From Trueperaceae bacterium (lineage in GTDB: Bacteria; Deinococcota; Deinococci; Deinococcales; Trueperaceae), in NCBI GenBank assembly GCA_020354625.1, contig CP070651.1, positions 4,016,358 through 4,080,357 of the forward strand: DNA of 64,000 nucleotides, read 5' to 3'. Under the pieces are notes generated by a model, which was given only the letters and a program-made list of their open reading frames with translations, searched no databases and had not been told where the DNA came from. Shown here in pieces: positions 8,294-15,722 of this stretch (position 1 is the stretch's first letter; each line of letters opens with the position of its first letter). The position numbers and the translations under genes were made by a program.

Positions 8294-9595
8294 ATGCGGC
8301 ACCTCGCCACCTTCTACCTGATCGTCCTCACCCAGACCACCTCTCTGATCGGGAGCCGCATGACCGCGATCGCGCTAGGGATCTGGTTGTTCGATACTAC
8401 CGGCGATACGGCGCCGCTGCTCTTGATGGTCTTTTTTGCCGAGCTGCCGGGTGCGGTGGCGGGGAGCGTGGCCGGCGTGCTGATCGACCGCCTGGATAGG
8501 CGAGTTGTCCTCCTCCTGGCCGATGGCGGTCAAGCTGTGACAACGACGCTGCTCCTGCTGATCTTTTTGGCAGGCGACGTTCACCTGTGGCAGCTTTATC
8601 TGCTCGCGCTGGTACAAGGCACCTTCGCCACCTTCCAACAACCGGCGTTGGAGGCCACCACCACGGTGCTGGTGCCGGAGCGCCAGCGCGAGCGGGCCAA
8701 CGCTGTCCAACAGATGGCCTTCCCCTTGGCAGGGGTGATCGCCCCTGCCCTCACCGGCCTCGTCTACGCCTGGATCGGCATCACCGGCGTGATCATCGTC
8801 GATTTGGCGACCTTCACCTTGGCGGTATCTCTCTTGTCGATGCTCCACATCCCTCGCCCCAAGGCGACCGCCGAAGGAACGGCTGCTCGAGGTCACATAT
8901 TGCAGGAACTCCTCGCCGGTGTCCGTTTTCTTATAAGGCGCCGTGTCCTCTTCGGCTTGGTTCTCTACATGATGCTGATCAACTTCCTGCTCAACGGCCC
9001 CCTCGAGCTGGCGATTCCCTACTTGGTGACGGTGACGGGGAGCGAAGCGGTGATGGGTGGCTTGATGTCACTCATGAGCCTGGGGGCGCTAGTAGGAGCT
9101 GGTCTGATCGCGGTGTGGGGTGGCAGCCGTCCACGACTCTTGACGCTCTTGCCGGGGTTGCTTCTGAGCGGTGTGATGTTCCTCGTCTACGGTACAGCGC
9201 GAGAACCCCTTGGGCTAGGTATATCTCTCTTTTTGCTGACGATTCCGTTGCCGATTTCCTTTGCACTCTACCTCTCGATTTTGCAGGTCAAGACGCCGCC
9301 CGATATGCAAGGCCGGATCTTCGCGATGGTATCGCAGCTGGGGTTTCTCGGCGCCACCCTGTCGTTTTTGCTCACCGGTCAGATCGTCGACCGCGTCTTG
9401 GAACCTGCCGTCGGTACGACCTGGTGGAAGATCGTCGCTCCCGTCGTTGGCCAGGCCGAGGGTGCCGGCATGCGGCTCCTTCTGGTCGCTACCGGCGTGG
9501 TTATCCTGGTGGCTACTACGGCGATGTTGGCCACGCCCGCGGTGCGGCGGCTCGAGTCGGATCTGCCCGACTACAAGGTGGTCACGGAGAATTGA
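8294..9595 (+). CDS. MFS transporter (MFS_3/enterobactin-exporter-like)
   Basis: The product is 433 residues from the ATG at 8294. An earlier in-frame ATG at 8264 would overlap the upstream permease by 17 bases and adds only ten Gly/Arg/Ser-rich residues. Twelve hydrophobic segments are visible. The loop between helices 2 and 3, VAGVLIDRLDRRVVLL, is the MFS motif A variant (normally GxLaDrxGrr). The N-terminal region TQTTSLIGSRMTAIALGIWLF is typical of the group that exports siderophores, macrolides or other small molecules. Being at the end of a peptide-importer operon, it may export the same or a related compound; this is inference. Confidence 0.88.
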   Translation: MRHLATFYLIVLTQTTSLIGSRMTAIALGIWLFDTTGDTAPLLLMVFFAELPGAVAGSVAGVLIDRLDRRVVLLLADGGQAVTTTLLLLIFLAGDVHLWQLYLLALVQGTFATFQQPALEATTTVLVPERQRERANAVQQMAFPLAGVIAPALTGLVYAWIGITGVIIVDLATFTLAVSLLSMLHIPRPKATAEGTAARGHILQELLAGVRFLIRRRVLFGLVLYMMLINFLLNGPLELAIPYLVTVTGSEAVMGGLMSLMSLGALVGAGLIAVWGGSRPRLLTLLPGLLLSGVMFLVYGTAREPLGLGISLFLLTIPLPISFALYLSILQVKTPPDMQGRIFAMVSQLGFLGATLSFLLTGQIVDRVLEPAVGTTWWKIVAPVVGQAEGAGMRLLLVATGVVILVATTAMLATPAVRRLESDLPDYKVVTEN

Positions 9596-9660
9596 GAAGG
9601 ATGCCGTGTGTCGGAGGCAGGTTTATTGAGGCTCATTGGTCTATATCCATTTGCTTATGG

Positions 9661-9758
9661 GTAGTGAAAGATGTGTGATGAGATTCGCTAACGGTCTTGA
9701 TCCGTTCAAACCGTTCGCCCGTTACCGACGCATCACTGCTTACTCATCACTCATCACC
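9661..9758. repeat. Heptamer-repeat element A (inverted ends)
   Basis: The right end (9730-9758) is built of 7-base units of the form TCATCAC / TACTCATC, and the left end (9661-9683) has the inverted form GTGATGAG / AGTGAA. About 45 bases lie between them, including a smaller inverted pair around CGGT...ACCG. The element ends 13 bases before the stop codon side of the MarR gene. Similar units occur at 17744-17777 and 19508-19710. It resembles the short heptamer-repeat or MITE-like elements known from several phyla. Confidence 0.5.
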
Positions 9759-9770
9759 AGTTTTTGAACC

Positions 9771-10220
9771 CTACCCCCGCAATTTGTCGAGAAGATGGTT
9801 GAGCGTCTGGGCTTCTTTCTCACTCAGCGAGGCAAAACGTCTGTGGTTGGTGGCAGCCACCTCGTTTAACACGGTGAGGTGTTCGATACCTTCTGGAGTG
9901 AGGGTTACGTCCACGGCGCGGCGGTCGCGCTCGCAGGCGATGCGCTCCACCAGGCCTTTCTGCTTGAGCTTCTCCACCAACCTTGAGGTGTTCGACATCT
10001 TGTTGAGCATCCGTTCTTGGATGTCTTTGATGCCCATCGGCTTGGGGTGTTTTCCTTTGAGGATGCGCAGCACATTGAACTGTTCGGGGGAGATGCTGTA
10101 GGGTGCTAGCGCCTGTTCAAACAGGGTTTCGAAGCGCTTCTGGGTGTAGAGCAGGTTCACGGCCAACTTCTGATACTCGTTTTCAAAGGTGGCCTGTTTG
10201 ATCTCATCCTCGATGCGCAT
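9771..10220 (-). CDS. MarR-family transcriptional regulator
   Basis: The product is 149 residues. The ATG at 10220 is preferred because GGAGGAG lies 7 bases before it; a TTG five codons upstream falls within that ribosome binding site. The winged helix is clear: recognition-helix stretch QERMLNKMSNTSRLVEKLKQKGLVERIACERDRRAVDVTLTPEG with the DxR wing motif (ERDRR). MarR dimers typically repress nearby genes and release DNA on binding phenolic ligands or on oxidation. It is the second gene of an operon with the FMN reductase (19-base gap), so autoregulation at the promoter at 10855-10883 is likely. Confidence 0.9.
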   Translation of the reverse strand: MRIEDEIKQATFENEYQKLAVNLLYTQKRFETLFEQALAPYSISPEQFNVLRILKGKHPKPMGIKDIQERMLNKMSNTSRLVEKLKQKGLVERIACERDRRAVDVTLTPEGIEHLTVLNEVAATNHRRFASLSEKEAQTLNHLLDKLRG

Positions 10221-10239
10221 CGGTCTCTCCTCCAAGTAC

Positions 10240-10848
10240 TCAGGCGGCCACGGCCTCCTCTCTGCTCACAGCCTGCAACCACTGCCCGACGAAGGCCTCG
10301 AGCCCCGCCTGATGCTCAGGTGCCAGTGTACCGTCTTCGCCGAAGGCTTGAAGAGCTTGGGGCAGGGAGAACGGCTCGGGGATGATGCTGAGGCGCATGT
10401 TCGCCAACCAGTCGTGGAGGAGCTTGAGACCCCGTTTACCGCCACCCCGACCGGGGGTGGCACTCATGAGTCCGATCATCTTACCGGCCAGCACGCCTTT
10501 ATCGATGCGGGTCGCCCAATCGATGGTGTTCTTGAGCAGGGGCGTGAAGGCCCCGTTGTACTCCGGGGAGGCGATGATGACGCCGTCGTGCTCTTTGATG
10601 AGCTCCGCGAACGCTTCGGCCGATGCCGGTACGCCGTGCTCTTGCTCGAGGTCTCCGTCGTAGAGCGGCATCGGGTAGTCCTTGAGGTCGATGAGCCTCG
10701 CGTCGATCCCGAGCTGTTCGGCCACGCTAGAGGTTTGCCGGGCGAGCTTCTTGTTGACCGAACCTGCGCGGTTGCTGCCTGCGAAGATAAGGATGGATGG
10801 TTTCGCTACCGATCCCGTTTTGTGACTAGCTGTTTTTACAATTGTCAT
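10240..10848 (-). CDS. NAD(P)H-dependent FMN reductase (flavodoxin-like fold)
   Basis: The product is 202 residues from the ATG at 10848. The FMN phosphate loop is IFAGSNRAGSVNKKLA, and the second flavin-contacting stretch is IIASPEYNGAFTPLLKNTIDW, the hallmark SPEYN(G/H) of the FMN_red family (chromate, azo dye or quinone reductases). No ribosome binding site is present. The start codon lies 6 bases behind a perfect TATAAT, so the message is probably leaderless. It leads the operon with the MarR gene, suggesting a quinone- or oxidant-inducible detoxification unit. Confidence 0.9.
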   Translation of the reverse strand: MTIVKTASHKTGSVAKPSILIFAGSNRAGSVNKKLARQTSSVAEQLGIDARLIDLKDYPMPLYDGDLEQEHGVPASAEAFAELIKEHDGVIIASPEYNGAFTPLLKNTIDWATRIDKGVLAGKMIGLMSATPGRGGGKRGLKLLHDWLANMRLSIIPEPFSLPQALQAFGEDGTLAPEHQAGLEAFVGQWLQAVSREEAVAA

Positions 10849-10854
10849 GTAAAC

Positions 10855-10883
10855 ATTATATGTATAGACAGTTAATTTGTCAA
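10855..10883 (-). promoter_or_regulatory. Consensus promoter giving a probable leaderless transcript, with operator-like repeats
   Basis: On the reverse strand TTGACA (10878-10883) and TATAAT (10855-10860) are exactly 17 bases apart, a perfect sigma-A consensus. Transcription would begin at or next to the A of the ATG at 10848. Inverted pairs overlap the promoter: GACA-N7-TGTC around the -35 and spacer, and TATAG/CTATA at 10863-10867 and 10887-10891. These are candidate MarR binding sites. Confidence 0.85.
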
Positions 10884-10942
10884 CAGCTATAAGCACTTGA
10901 GATCCCGCCCAAAGGTGCCCCTGTCAACGAGTAGCATAAGCG

Positions 10943-10967
10943 CCCCACCGGGATCATTCCGGTGGGG
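10943..10967. terminator. GC-rich hairpin without U tract
   Basis: Perfect 9-bp arms at 10943-10951 and 10959-10967 form a stem with a 7-base loop. It lies between the FMN reductase promoter and the end of the lipoprotein gene at 11116, and so would be met by transcripts of that lipoprotein operon. There is no T run, so a termination role is only a guess. Confidence 0.35.
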
Positions 10968-11115
10968 TCAGCTAGGGGGGTGGTTGAGGCTACCGCCTCG
11001 CTCGTTATGGAATGCAGTTGTCTGGTGGCAGTTTTGCTGAGATCGTGCTCGGGCTTCTCACCTCTCTCGCTCTACCTCGAGCTGACGCCAGTTGCATGCG
11101 GGCATCCAAGGGAGC

Positions 11116-12507
11116 TTACTCGCTCGAGACCCTGCTCCCTTCTCTCCCTGCCATGCGGATCTCCATGCTGCCGACACCATCTTTACAGGCCTTGCCGAGT
11201 AGGATCTTGAGCGGTGCGTCCTCGCCGGTTTCCGCTTCAGCCTGTAGGGCCCCGATTTGCCACGAGGTGGCTTCCAATACTTCCTGCGACCAGGCTTCTT
11301 GCCAGCCTTCTACCTCGAGCAGTTCGCTAAAGGCATAGCTGTAGGTGGGTTGCTCACCTAACCAGCCTGGGGTGAAAGATGCCTGCCAGGTGGGGTGTAG
11401 TTTGTTGGTGTCTGCCTTTGGGCTCAGCAGGCTCACGGTGTAGGCCTGGGCCCCCGGATAGCTGTCCCAAGAAGCGGTGGACACCGATTCACCGGCATCG
11501 TACGACGTCGTGAGATCGCCATTGCCGAACAGGTGTTGAGCGAACGATACGGCCAGCTGGGGTGTGCTTTCGGGATCGGGGAAGTAGCGCGTGGTATTAC
11601 GTACCTGGCGTATCCCTTCGAGTTCCGGCCCCGTTTCGGTCAGGTTGGCGATGAAGAGGCGCTCGTGAAGGCGTCCTGTCAAGCTGGCCGGGATGCCCTT
11701 GTAGCTGAGGGTGGCTGTGCCGCCATCGGTGATCACACTGGTACCGAGTTGTAAGCGTACGTGTTTGGGCAGCTTGAGGGTGACGTTTCCGGTAACGGTG
11801 TGGGTCTGATCGGTGTTGGCATTGGTTGCCACCACAGCGGCTTCTAGCGGAGGCGATACCAGCGCTTCGTCGGCAAGGTCCAGTAGGTAAGGATCTTGGA
11901 AGTCATCGATGTTGGCTACGTAGAACTGATGGATACTACTGGCGTCGAAGCGGCCTCTTTGTCTTTCCTCCGCTTCGATGACCAACAGAGTAGCGCTATC
12001 GTCCACCGGAACTGCTGTGGTGGCACCGTCTTGGTCGAGAACCAGGGGTTTGTCACCCCACACGTACACGAAGGCCTTGTAGCCGGGCGTCAGGTGCGCG
12101 AGCTCGATCGTCACGAAGCTCTGTCCCGCGCCTTCGAGCGAATGGGTTTCTTTGCTGAGGACGCACTGGCTGGCCAGTTGTTGGATCTCCGTGGTCGTGG
12201 CGTGGATCAGGTTGATGCTGAGCTCTTCTCCTTGGCAGGCTACAGCCACGCTGAAGCGGCCCTCGGTGTCGGAGACCGGAAACTGGTAGATGCCGGGGTA
12301 GCTGCTCTCGAGTGCCTGCCAGATACCGCTCGTTCCGTCTTGAAAGGCGACCAGGCTGGCGTCGGTGAACTCTTTGCGTCTACCGGTCACTTCGAGGGTG
12401 ACGATCGGATCGTCCGGTGGGGGTTGTCCCAGACAGGCGACCAGTGAGGTTGCCACGGTCGCACAGAGGAGCAGCCCGAGGATTCGTATCACGGTCTTTT
12501 CAAACAT
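11116..12507 (-). CDS. Large lipoprotein of unknown function
   Basis: The product is 463 residues from the ATG at 12507, with GGAAGGAG upstream. The in-frame region before it is low-quality translation of a hairpin and is excluded. The signal peptide ends in a lipobox, TSLVAC (Cys25). The rest is beta-rich, with a stretch near 35-90 that looks like a carboxypeptidase-regulatory or Ig-like fold, and no enzyme motif. Four more cysteines are spread through the mature part. I do not recognise a family. It is the last of three consecutive lipoprotein genes on this strand. Confidence 0.78.
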   Translation of the reverse strand: MFEKTVIRILGLLLCATVATSLVACLGQPPPDDPIVTLEVTGRRKEFTDASLVAFQDGTSGIWQALESSYPGIYQFPVSDTEGRFSVAVACQGEELSINLIHATTTEIQQLASQCVLSKETHSLEGAGQSFVTIELAHLTPGYKAFVYVWGDKPLVLDQDGATTAVPVDDSATLLVIEAEERQRGRFDASSIHQFYVANIDDFQDPYLLDLADEALVSPPLEAAVVATNANTDQTHTVTGNVTLKLPKHVRLQLGTSVITDGGTATLSYKGIPASLTGRLHERLFIANLTETGPELEGIRQVRNTTRYFPDPESTPQLAVSFAQHLFGNGDLTTSYDAGESVSTASWDSYPGAQAYTVSLLSPKADTNKLHPTWQASFTPGWLGEQPTYSYAFSELLEVEGWQEAWSQEVLEATSWQIGALQAEAETGEDAPLKILLGKACKDGVGSMEIRMAGREGSRVSSE

Positions 12508-12572
12508 GGCATCTACGCTCCTTCCGAAGAAACGCGATGCTGTAAGGGTATAAGGGTATAGGGGTTTTGGCC

Positions 12573-12594
12573 GGGACGGGCCGTAGCCCGTCCC
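12573..12594 (-). terminator. Hairpin with UACG tetraloop between two lipoprotein genes
   Basis: The arms GGGACGGGC (12573-12581) and GCCCGTCCC (12586-12594) are perfect. On the reverse strand the loop is TACG closed by C-G, a member of the very stable cUNCGg tetraloops. It lies 36 bases past the stop of the gene ending at 12631. No T run follows, so it may stabilise the 3' end or attenuate rather than terminate fully. Confidence 0.45.
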
Positions 12595-12630
12595 GAGCCT
12601 GCCGGAGGACGGGCGGCACAAAAGAGATGC

Positions 12631-14154
12631 CTATTCGGGTGGCGCGTAGGTGTGGATGTGTTCGATGACTTGGAGCGAGTCGTCCGATGCGAAGCTGAAG
12701 CCTTCGACCAATTCACCTTCCCGTCCCACTTGACTGAAGAAATCTTCCCAGATGTTGACCGTTTCTACGGTATAACCACCTTCACCGTCAGGTACAAGCA
12801 GTTCCGCTGTCACATTTTCATACGTGTCTTCGCAGTTGTACTCTTGCACAGTGACGGGGTCAGGGTCGGTGTGATTATTGGTGTATCCCGCCATGCTGAA
12901 GTTGAAGTAATTCGGGTTCTCTCCCGTGCCGTTGAGACCCAGGAAGGAGTTCAGGTAGACGACCATATCGATGGTGACTTCTGTGCTCTTATCGGCTCCG
13001 GTTGCGAAGAAGCCGGCAGCGTCGTGGAAATCGTTGGTGCTAAAGGTGCCGATTGTGAATGGATCGTCGGATGTCTTCTTCCAGCCCATCATCGCCCGGT
13101 AGAGTGCCAGGTTTTCGAGCGGTGAGTCGATCGTTTTGCTCACCTCTACATCGTCTACCGTGGTTACCGCTACCAAGCGGTGTGCGGCGTCTCGCTCGAT
13201 GCGCTCGGCGTTTGCGATGGTGGTTTCGGCAGCATCGAGAGCCTTTGCGAGCACTCTCTCCGGGGCTCGAACGATGTTGAGGCGGCCGAACTCGACCTCT
13301 TTGTAGGTGAGGCAGAATCCGTCATACTGCTGGTTGGGCTCGATGTCACCTGCTGCGGGCTCGTCATCTGGTGGTTCCGGTGGTTCCCCCGGTCCCCCTA
13401 CGGCTTCGGTCCCGAGCTCGCTCTCTTGGGCGCTCCTGAGATCGCCCTCCACCTCTTCTTCCTCTTCTTCCTCTTCTTCCTCTTCTTCGACCTCTTCTGC
13501 TTCGACCTCTTCGTACTCACCACCGATCAGAAGGAGGACGGGATAATCCTCCCCAACCGGTTCGGTGGCTTCGAGTTCGGTATAGGCCGGACACTCTCCT
13601 TCTGTGGGTGCAACCTCTGTCAAGTAGGCGATGGGTTGCACGAAGTCTTTCTCTTCCGTTTGATCCCCAGGTATTTCGACCACGATTGGGATGGTGATCG
13701 GCACTCCGTTGTCGTCGCGGAGGATCACGTAGAGATCGCCGTAGAGATCCCCTCTATCGCTCTTGTTTCCACCTGGGCCGCCCCCTCCACCACCCGGGGT
13801 GCCCGGTGTTCTTTCCTGGTCTCCGTGCCGTCCACCCCAGGGAGGAGCATCGGACTCTCCGTCGGCGACGTCGAGCTTGGTCATGACCCTGGTCCCCTTG
13901 CTTACTTCGACCAACTGGCTGATGCTGTACTCGCCTTTGACGACCAGGATGGTGTAGTTTTCAGGGGGTAGGTCTTGGAGCACAAAGTCACCTTGGCCCG
14001 AGTGGACGATTTCGGTGTCGGACATGACCATCACGAAGGCATCGTCGGGTGTGATATCGACTTCGAGTTCGCCGCCGGTCGCGGGAGGTTGTGTTTGCAG
14101 GCAAGCCGACAGGCCGAACAGGAGCGCGATCATCACGATTCGTTTGAATTGCAT
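12631..14154 (-). CDS. Lipoprotein with poly-Glu linker, function unknown
   Basis: The product is 507 residues with lipobox LSAC (Cys18). Residues about 28-90 (LEVDITPDDAFVMVMS...) look like a PEGA-like or surface beta domain. Then come a Gly/Pro-rich linker (TPGTPGGGGGGPGG) and an acidic stretch with about 14 consecutive Glu encoded by a 9-bp microsatellite. A C-terminal domain (about 285-507) has paired cysteines (EYNCEDTY) and the pattern PNYFNFSMAGYTNNH. No family is recognised. The layout suggests a surface domain held off the membrane by a charged, flexible linker. Confidence 0.8.
   Translation of the reverse strand: MQFKRIVMIALLFGLSACLQTQPPATGGELEVDITPDDAFVMVMSDTEIVHSGQGDFVLQDLPPENYTILVVKGEYSISQLVEVSKGTRVMTKLDVADGESDAPPWGGRHGDQERTPGTPGGGGGGPGGNKSDRGDLYGDLYVILRDDNGVPITIPIVVEIPGDQTEEKDFVQPIAYLTEVAPTEGECPAYTELEATEPVGEDYPVLLLIGGEYEEVEAEEVEEEEEEEEEEEEVEGDLRSAQESELGTEAVGGPGEPPEPPDDEPAAGDIEPNQQYDGFCLTYKEVEFGRLNIVRAPERVLAKALDAAETTIANAERIERDAAHRLVAVTTVDDVEVSKTIDSPLENLALYRAMMGWKKTSDDPFTIGTFSTNDFHDAAGFFATGADKSTEVTIDMVVYLNSFLGLNGTGENPNYFNFSMAGYTNNHTDPDPVTVQEYNCEDTYENVTAELLVPDGEGGYTVETVNIWEDFFSQVGREGELVEGFSFASDDSLQVIEHIHTYAPPE
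13452..13487 (-). repeat. 9-bp microsatellite encoding poly-Glu
   Basis: Four perfect copies of CCTCTTCTT (forward strand) lie inside the lipoprotein gene, coding for Glu on the reverse strand. Units are in-frame, so slippage changes the linker length by three residues without breaking the gene. Flanking imperfect units extend the tract to about 60 bases. Confidence 0.85.
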
Positions 14155-14297
14155 GATCGACCTCGGTTTCTTGAGGGTTCCTCCGTGGGAATCGCCTCAA
14201 TAGAAAAGCCAACTCTCTAACCACAACCGCTTTCTTGGGAGACTCAAAGAAAGTGCGCCGTCTACCGTCCTCCTCTCGTATGAGGTTTTGATTGTGG

Positions 14298-15221
14298 TTA
14301 GAGATCGATACCTATTCCGTCGTAGGTAGTCGAAAACTCCCCACAAGCGCTGAAAGTTATGAGGAACGTGTTTGTAACGCCATCTTTTCTGGTGTGTAGA
14401 TAGCGGATGGCGCCATCGTCGAAATTCATGAGGGGCGAGTCTTCTTGGCAGCCGAAGATGTTCCAGTGCAAACTCGGTTCCGTTGCAAAGGCTAGCGAGT
14501 GGGTGCCGGCATCGCTGACGTGGTCGATCGTGCCGGTAGAGACAAGAGTTCCTGCCAGCCAAAGGTTGACGGGGTCGTCGCCCAGGTAGGTTTTGTTGAG
14601 TTGGTAACTCACCGTTCCATCAACGTGTGTTCCCCCTTTGGTGACTTGGATCGCTAGCGAGTAGTCGAGCTCAATCGAACAGCCTAGGGCGGTCTTGTCG
14701 ACGGCCACACTACCGTTGAAGAGCCGGTCACGCGTCAGGGTGTTGGGGTGTGTCGCCAGGGTGCGGAAGTCGGCAAACGTAACCTCGAAGCCGCTTCCGG
14801 CTTGTGTATCGTCGTTGTCTTCAATCGTCGCCTCACCGGTGATCTGGTGTGTGGTACCGCTCTCGTTTCCTCCGGATATCCACGAGCAGTCGAAAGTTAC
14901 GGTTACGAGGGCTGGGATACCGTCCAGATCGCTATCGGTGGGATCTTCAGGGTTCAGGTCGGTATTGCATTTGCTCTGCTCTTGGTAAGACGCGTTGGTA
15001 AGAGCATGGAAGATCTTGAGAACCGGCATGGGCAAATCGAGTGTGAGGGGAGGAGGGCTCGTATCGTCTAACAGAGCGCCTGTAAGCGTGAGATCGGCCT
15101 GCGCCGCCTCGGCCAATGCCTGCGTATCTTCCACCGTTAGGTTCGATAGCGGAGAACACGCGATAAGCAGGCCCAAAAGTACGAACCAAACAGCTGGGGT
15201 TACCTGTCTAGTCCTATGCAT
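14298..15221 (-). CDS. Lipoprotein of unknown function
   Basis: The product is 307 residues. GGAGG lies 6 bases before the ATG. The lipobox is LLIAC (Cys22). The mature part has a helix-rich N-terminal segment (VEDTQALAEAAQADLTLTGALL), then a repetitive beta structure with four cysteines and several short DxDxDG-like acidic stretches (NPEDPTDSDLDG) that could bind calcium. No family is recognised. It heads the run of three lipoprotein genes; the next gene starts 144 bases downstream. The AT-rich repeat region lies immediately upstream. Confidence 0.78.
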   Translation of the reverse strand: MHRTRQVTPAVWFVLLGLLIACSPLSNLTVEDTQALAEAAQADLTLTGALLDDTSPPPLTLDLPMPVLKIFHALTNASYQEQSKCNTDLNPEDPTDSDLDGIPALVTVTFDCSWISGGNESGTTHQITGEATIEDNDDTQAGSGFEVTFADFRTLATHPNTLTRDRLFNGSVAVDKTALGCSIELDYSLAIQVTKGGTHVDGTVSYQLNKTYLGDDPVNLWLAGTLVSTGTIDHVSDAGTHSLAFATEPSLHWNIFGCQEDSPLMNFDDGAIRYLHTRKDGVTNTFLITFSACGEFSTTYDGIGIDL

Positions 15222-15722
15222 GCCGTCCTCCAGTTGGGCTTTTAGGGTTTTTGTGATCGGCCTTCTCTCTTCTACTATGCCAGCAATGGCCAGAAATAAA
15301 TAGGGACAAATGTCCCAATATATAAGTGATTAAATAATATATATTTAGGCAATATGATATTTGATAATATCCCAATATATAAGTGATATACTTGTATATA
15401 GATTGGTAACATAATGTTAAGAAATATCCTAAAATATTAGTGTGTTATTTGTATATACTTCTGCAGACAGAACGTTCAAATAATCACAAAAAATACGAGA
15501 TAAATAGCAGCAATATACTCGGGATTGCTCACATCTCGATTTCATCACCAGCCCGTCTGGGAGTGGCCTTGAAGATGGTGTGGGGGGAATAGCTGGGTCT
15601 CATACCAATGGGTCGACATCACTCGCTATGAGGTGGCGTGTAGATCCAGTGTCAGTCGGGAGAGATTGGGACTGATCAACCTGAGCATCTTCTGGGACAT
15701 TAGGGGTATAATAAAGACGAAT
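15222..15722. other. AT-rich divergent control region
   Basis: No gene is seen in these 500 bases. The section 15290-15500 is strikingly AT-rich compared with the GC-rich surroundings and holds three 57-bp repeats (separate entry). A short palindrome (GGGACA...TGTCCC, 15303-15316) adjoins the first copy. It lies between the divergent lipoprotein gene and the PAS-LuxR gene. A TATAAT at 15707-15712 stands 10 bases before the regulator's ATG. Confidence 0.55.
15313..15483. repeat. Three tandem copies of an AT-rich 57-bp unit
   Basis: Copies begin at 15313, 15370 and 15427, exactly 57 bases apart. The first 18 bases of copies 1 and 2 (TCCCAATATATAAGTGAT) are identical, and copy 3 starts TCCTAAAATATTAGTG. 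The remainder is weaker but alignable without gaps; copies 2 and 3 share TTGTATATA at the same offset. The layout suggests repeated binding sites for a regulator or an intrinsically curved upstream region. Confidence 0.75.

Noticed and set aside
13180-13971. Forward frame opposite the poly-Glu lipoprotein with long Phe/Leu runs
   Set aside because: The hydrophobic runs are simply the complement of the Glu microsatellite. The reverse-strand gene has a lipobox and a ribosome binding site.
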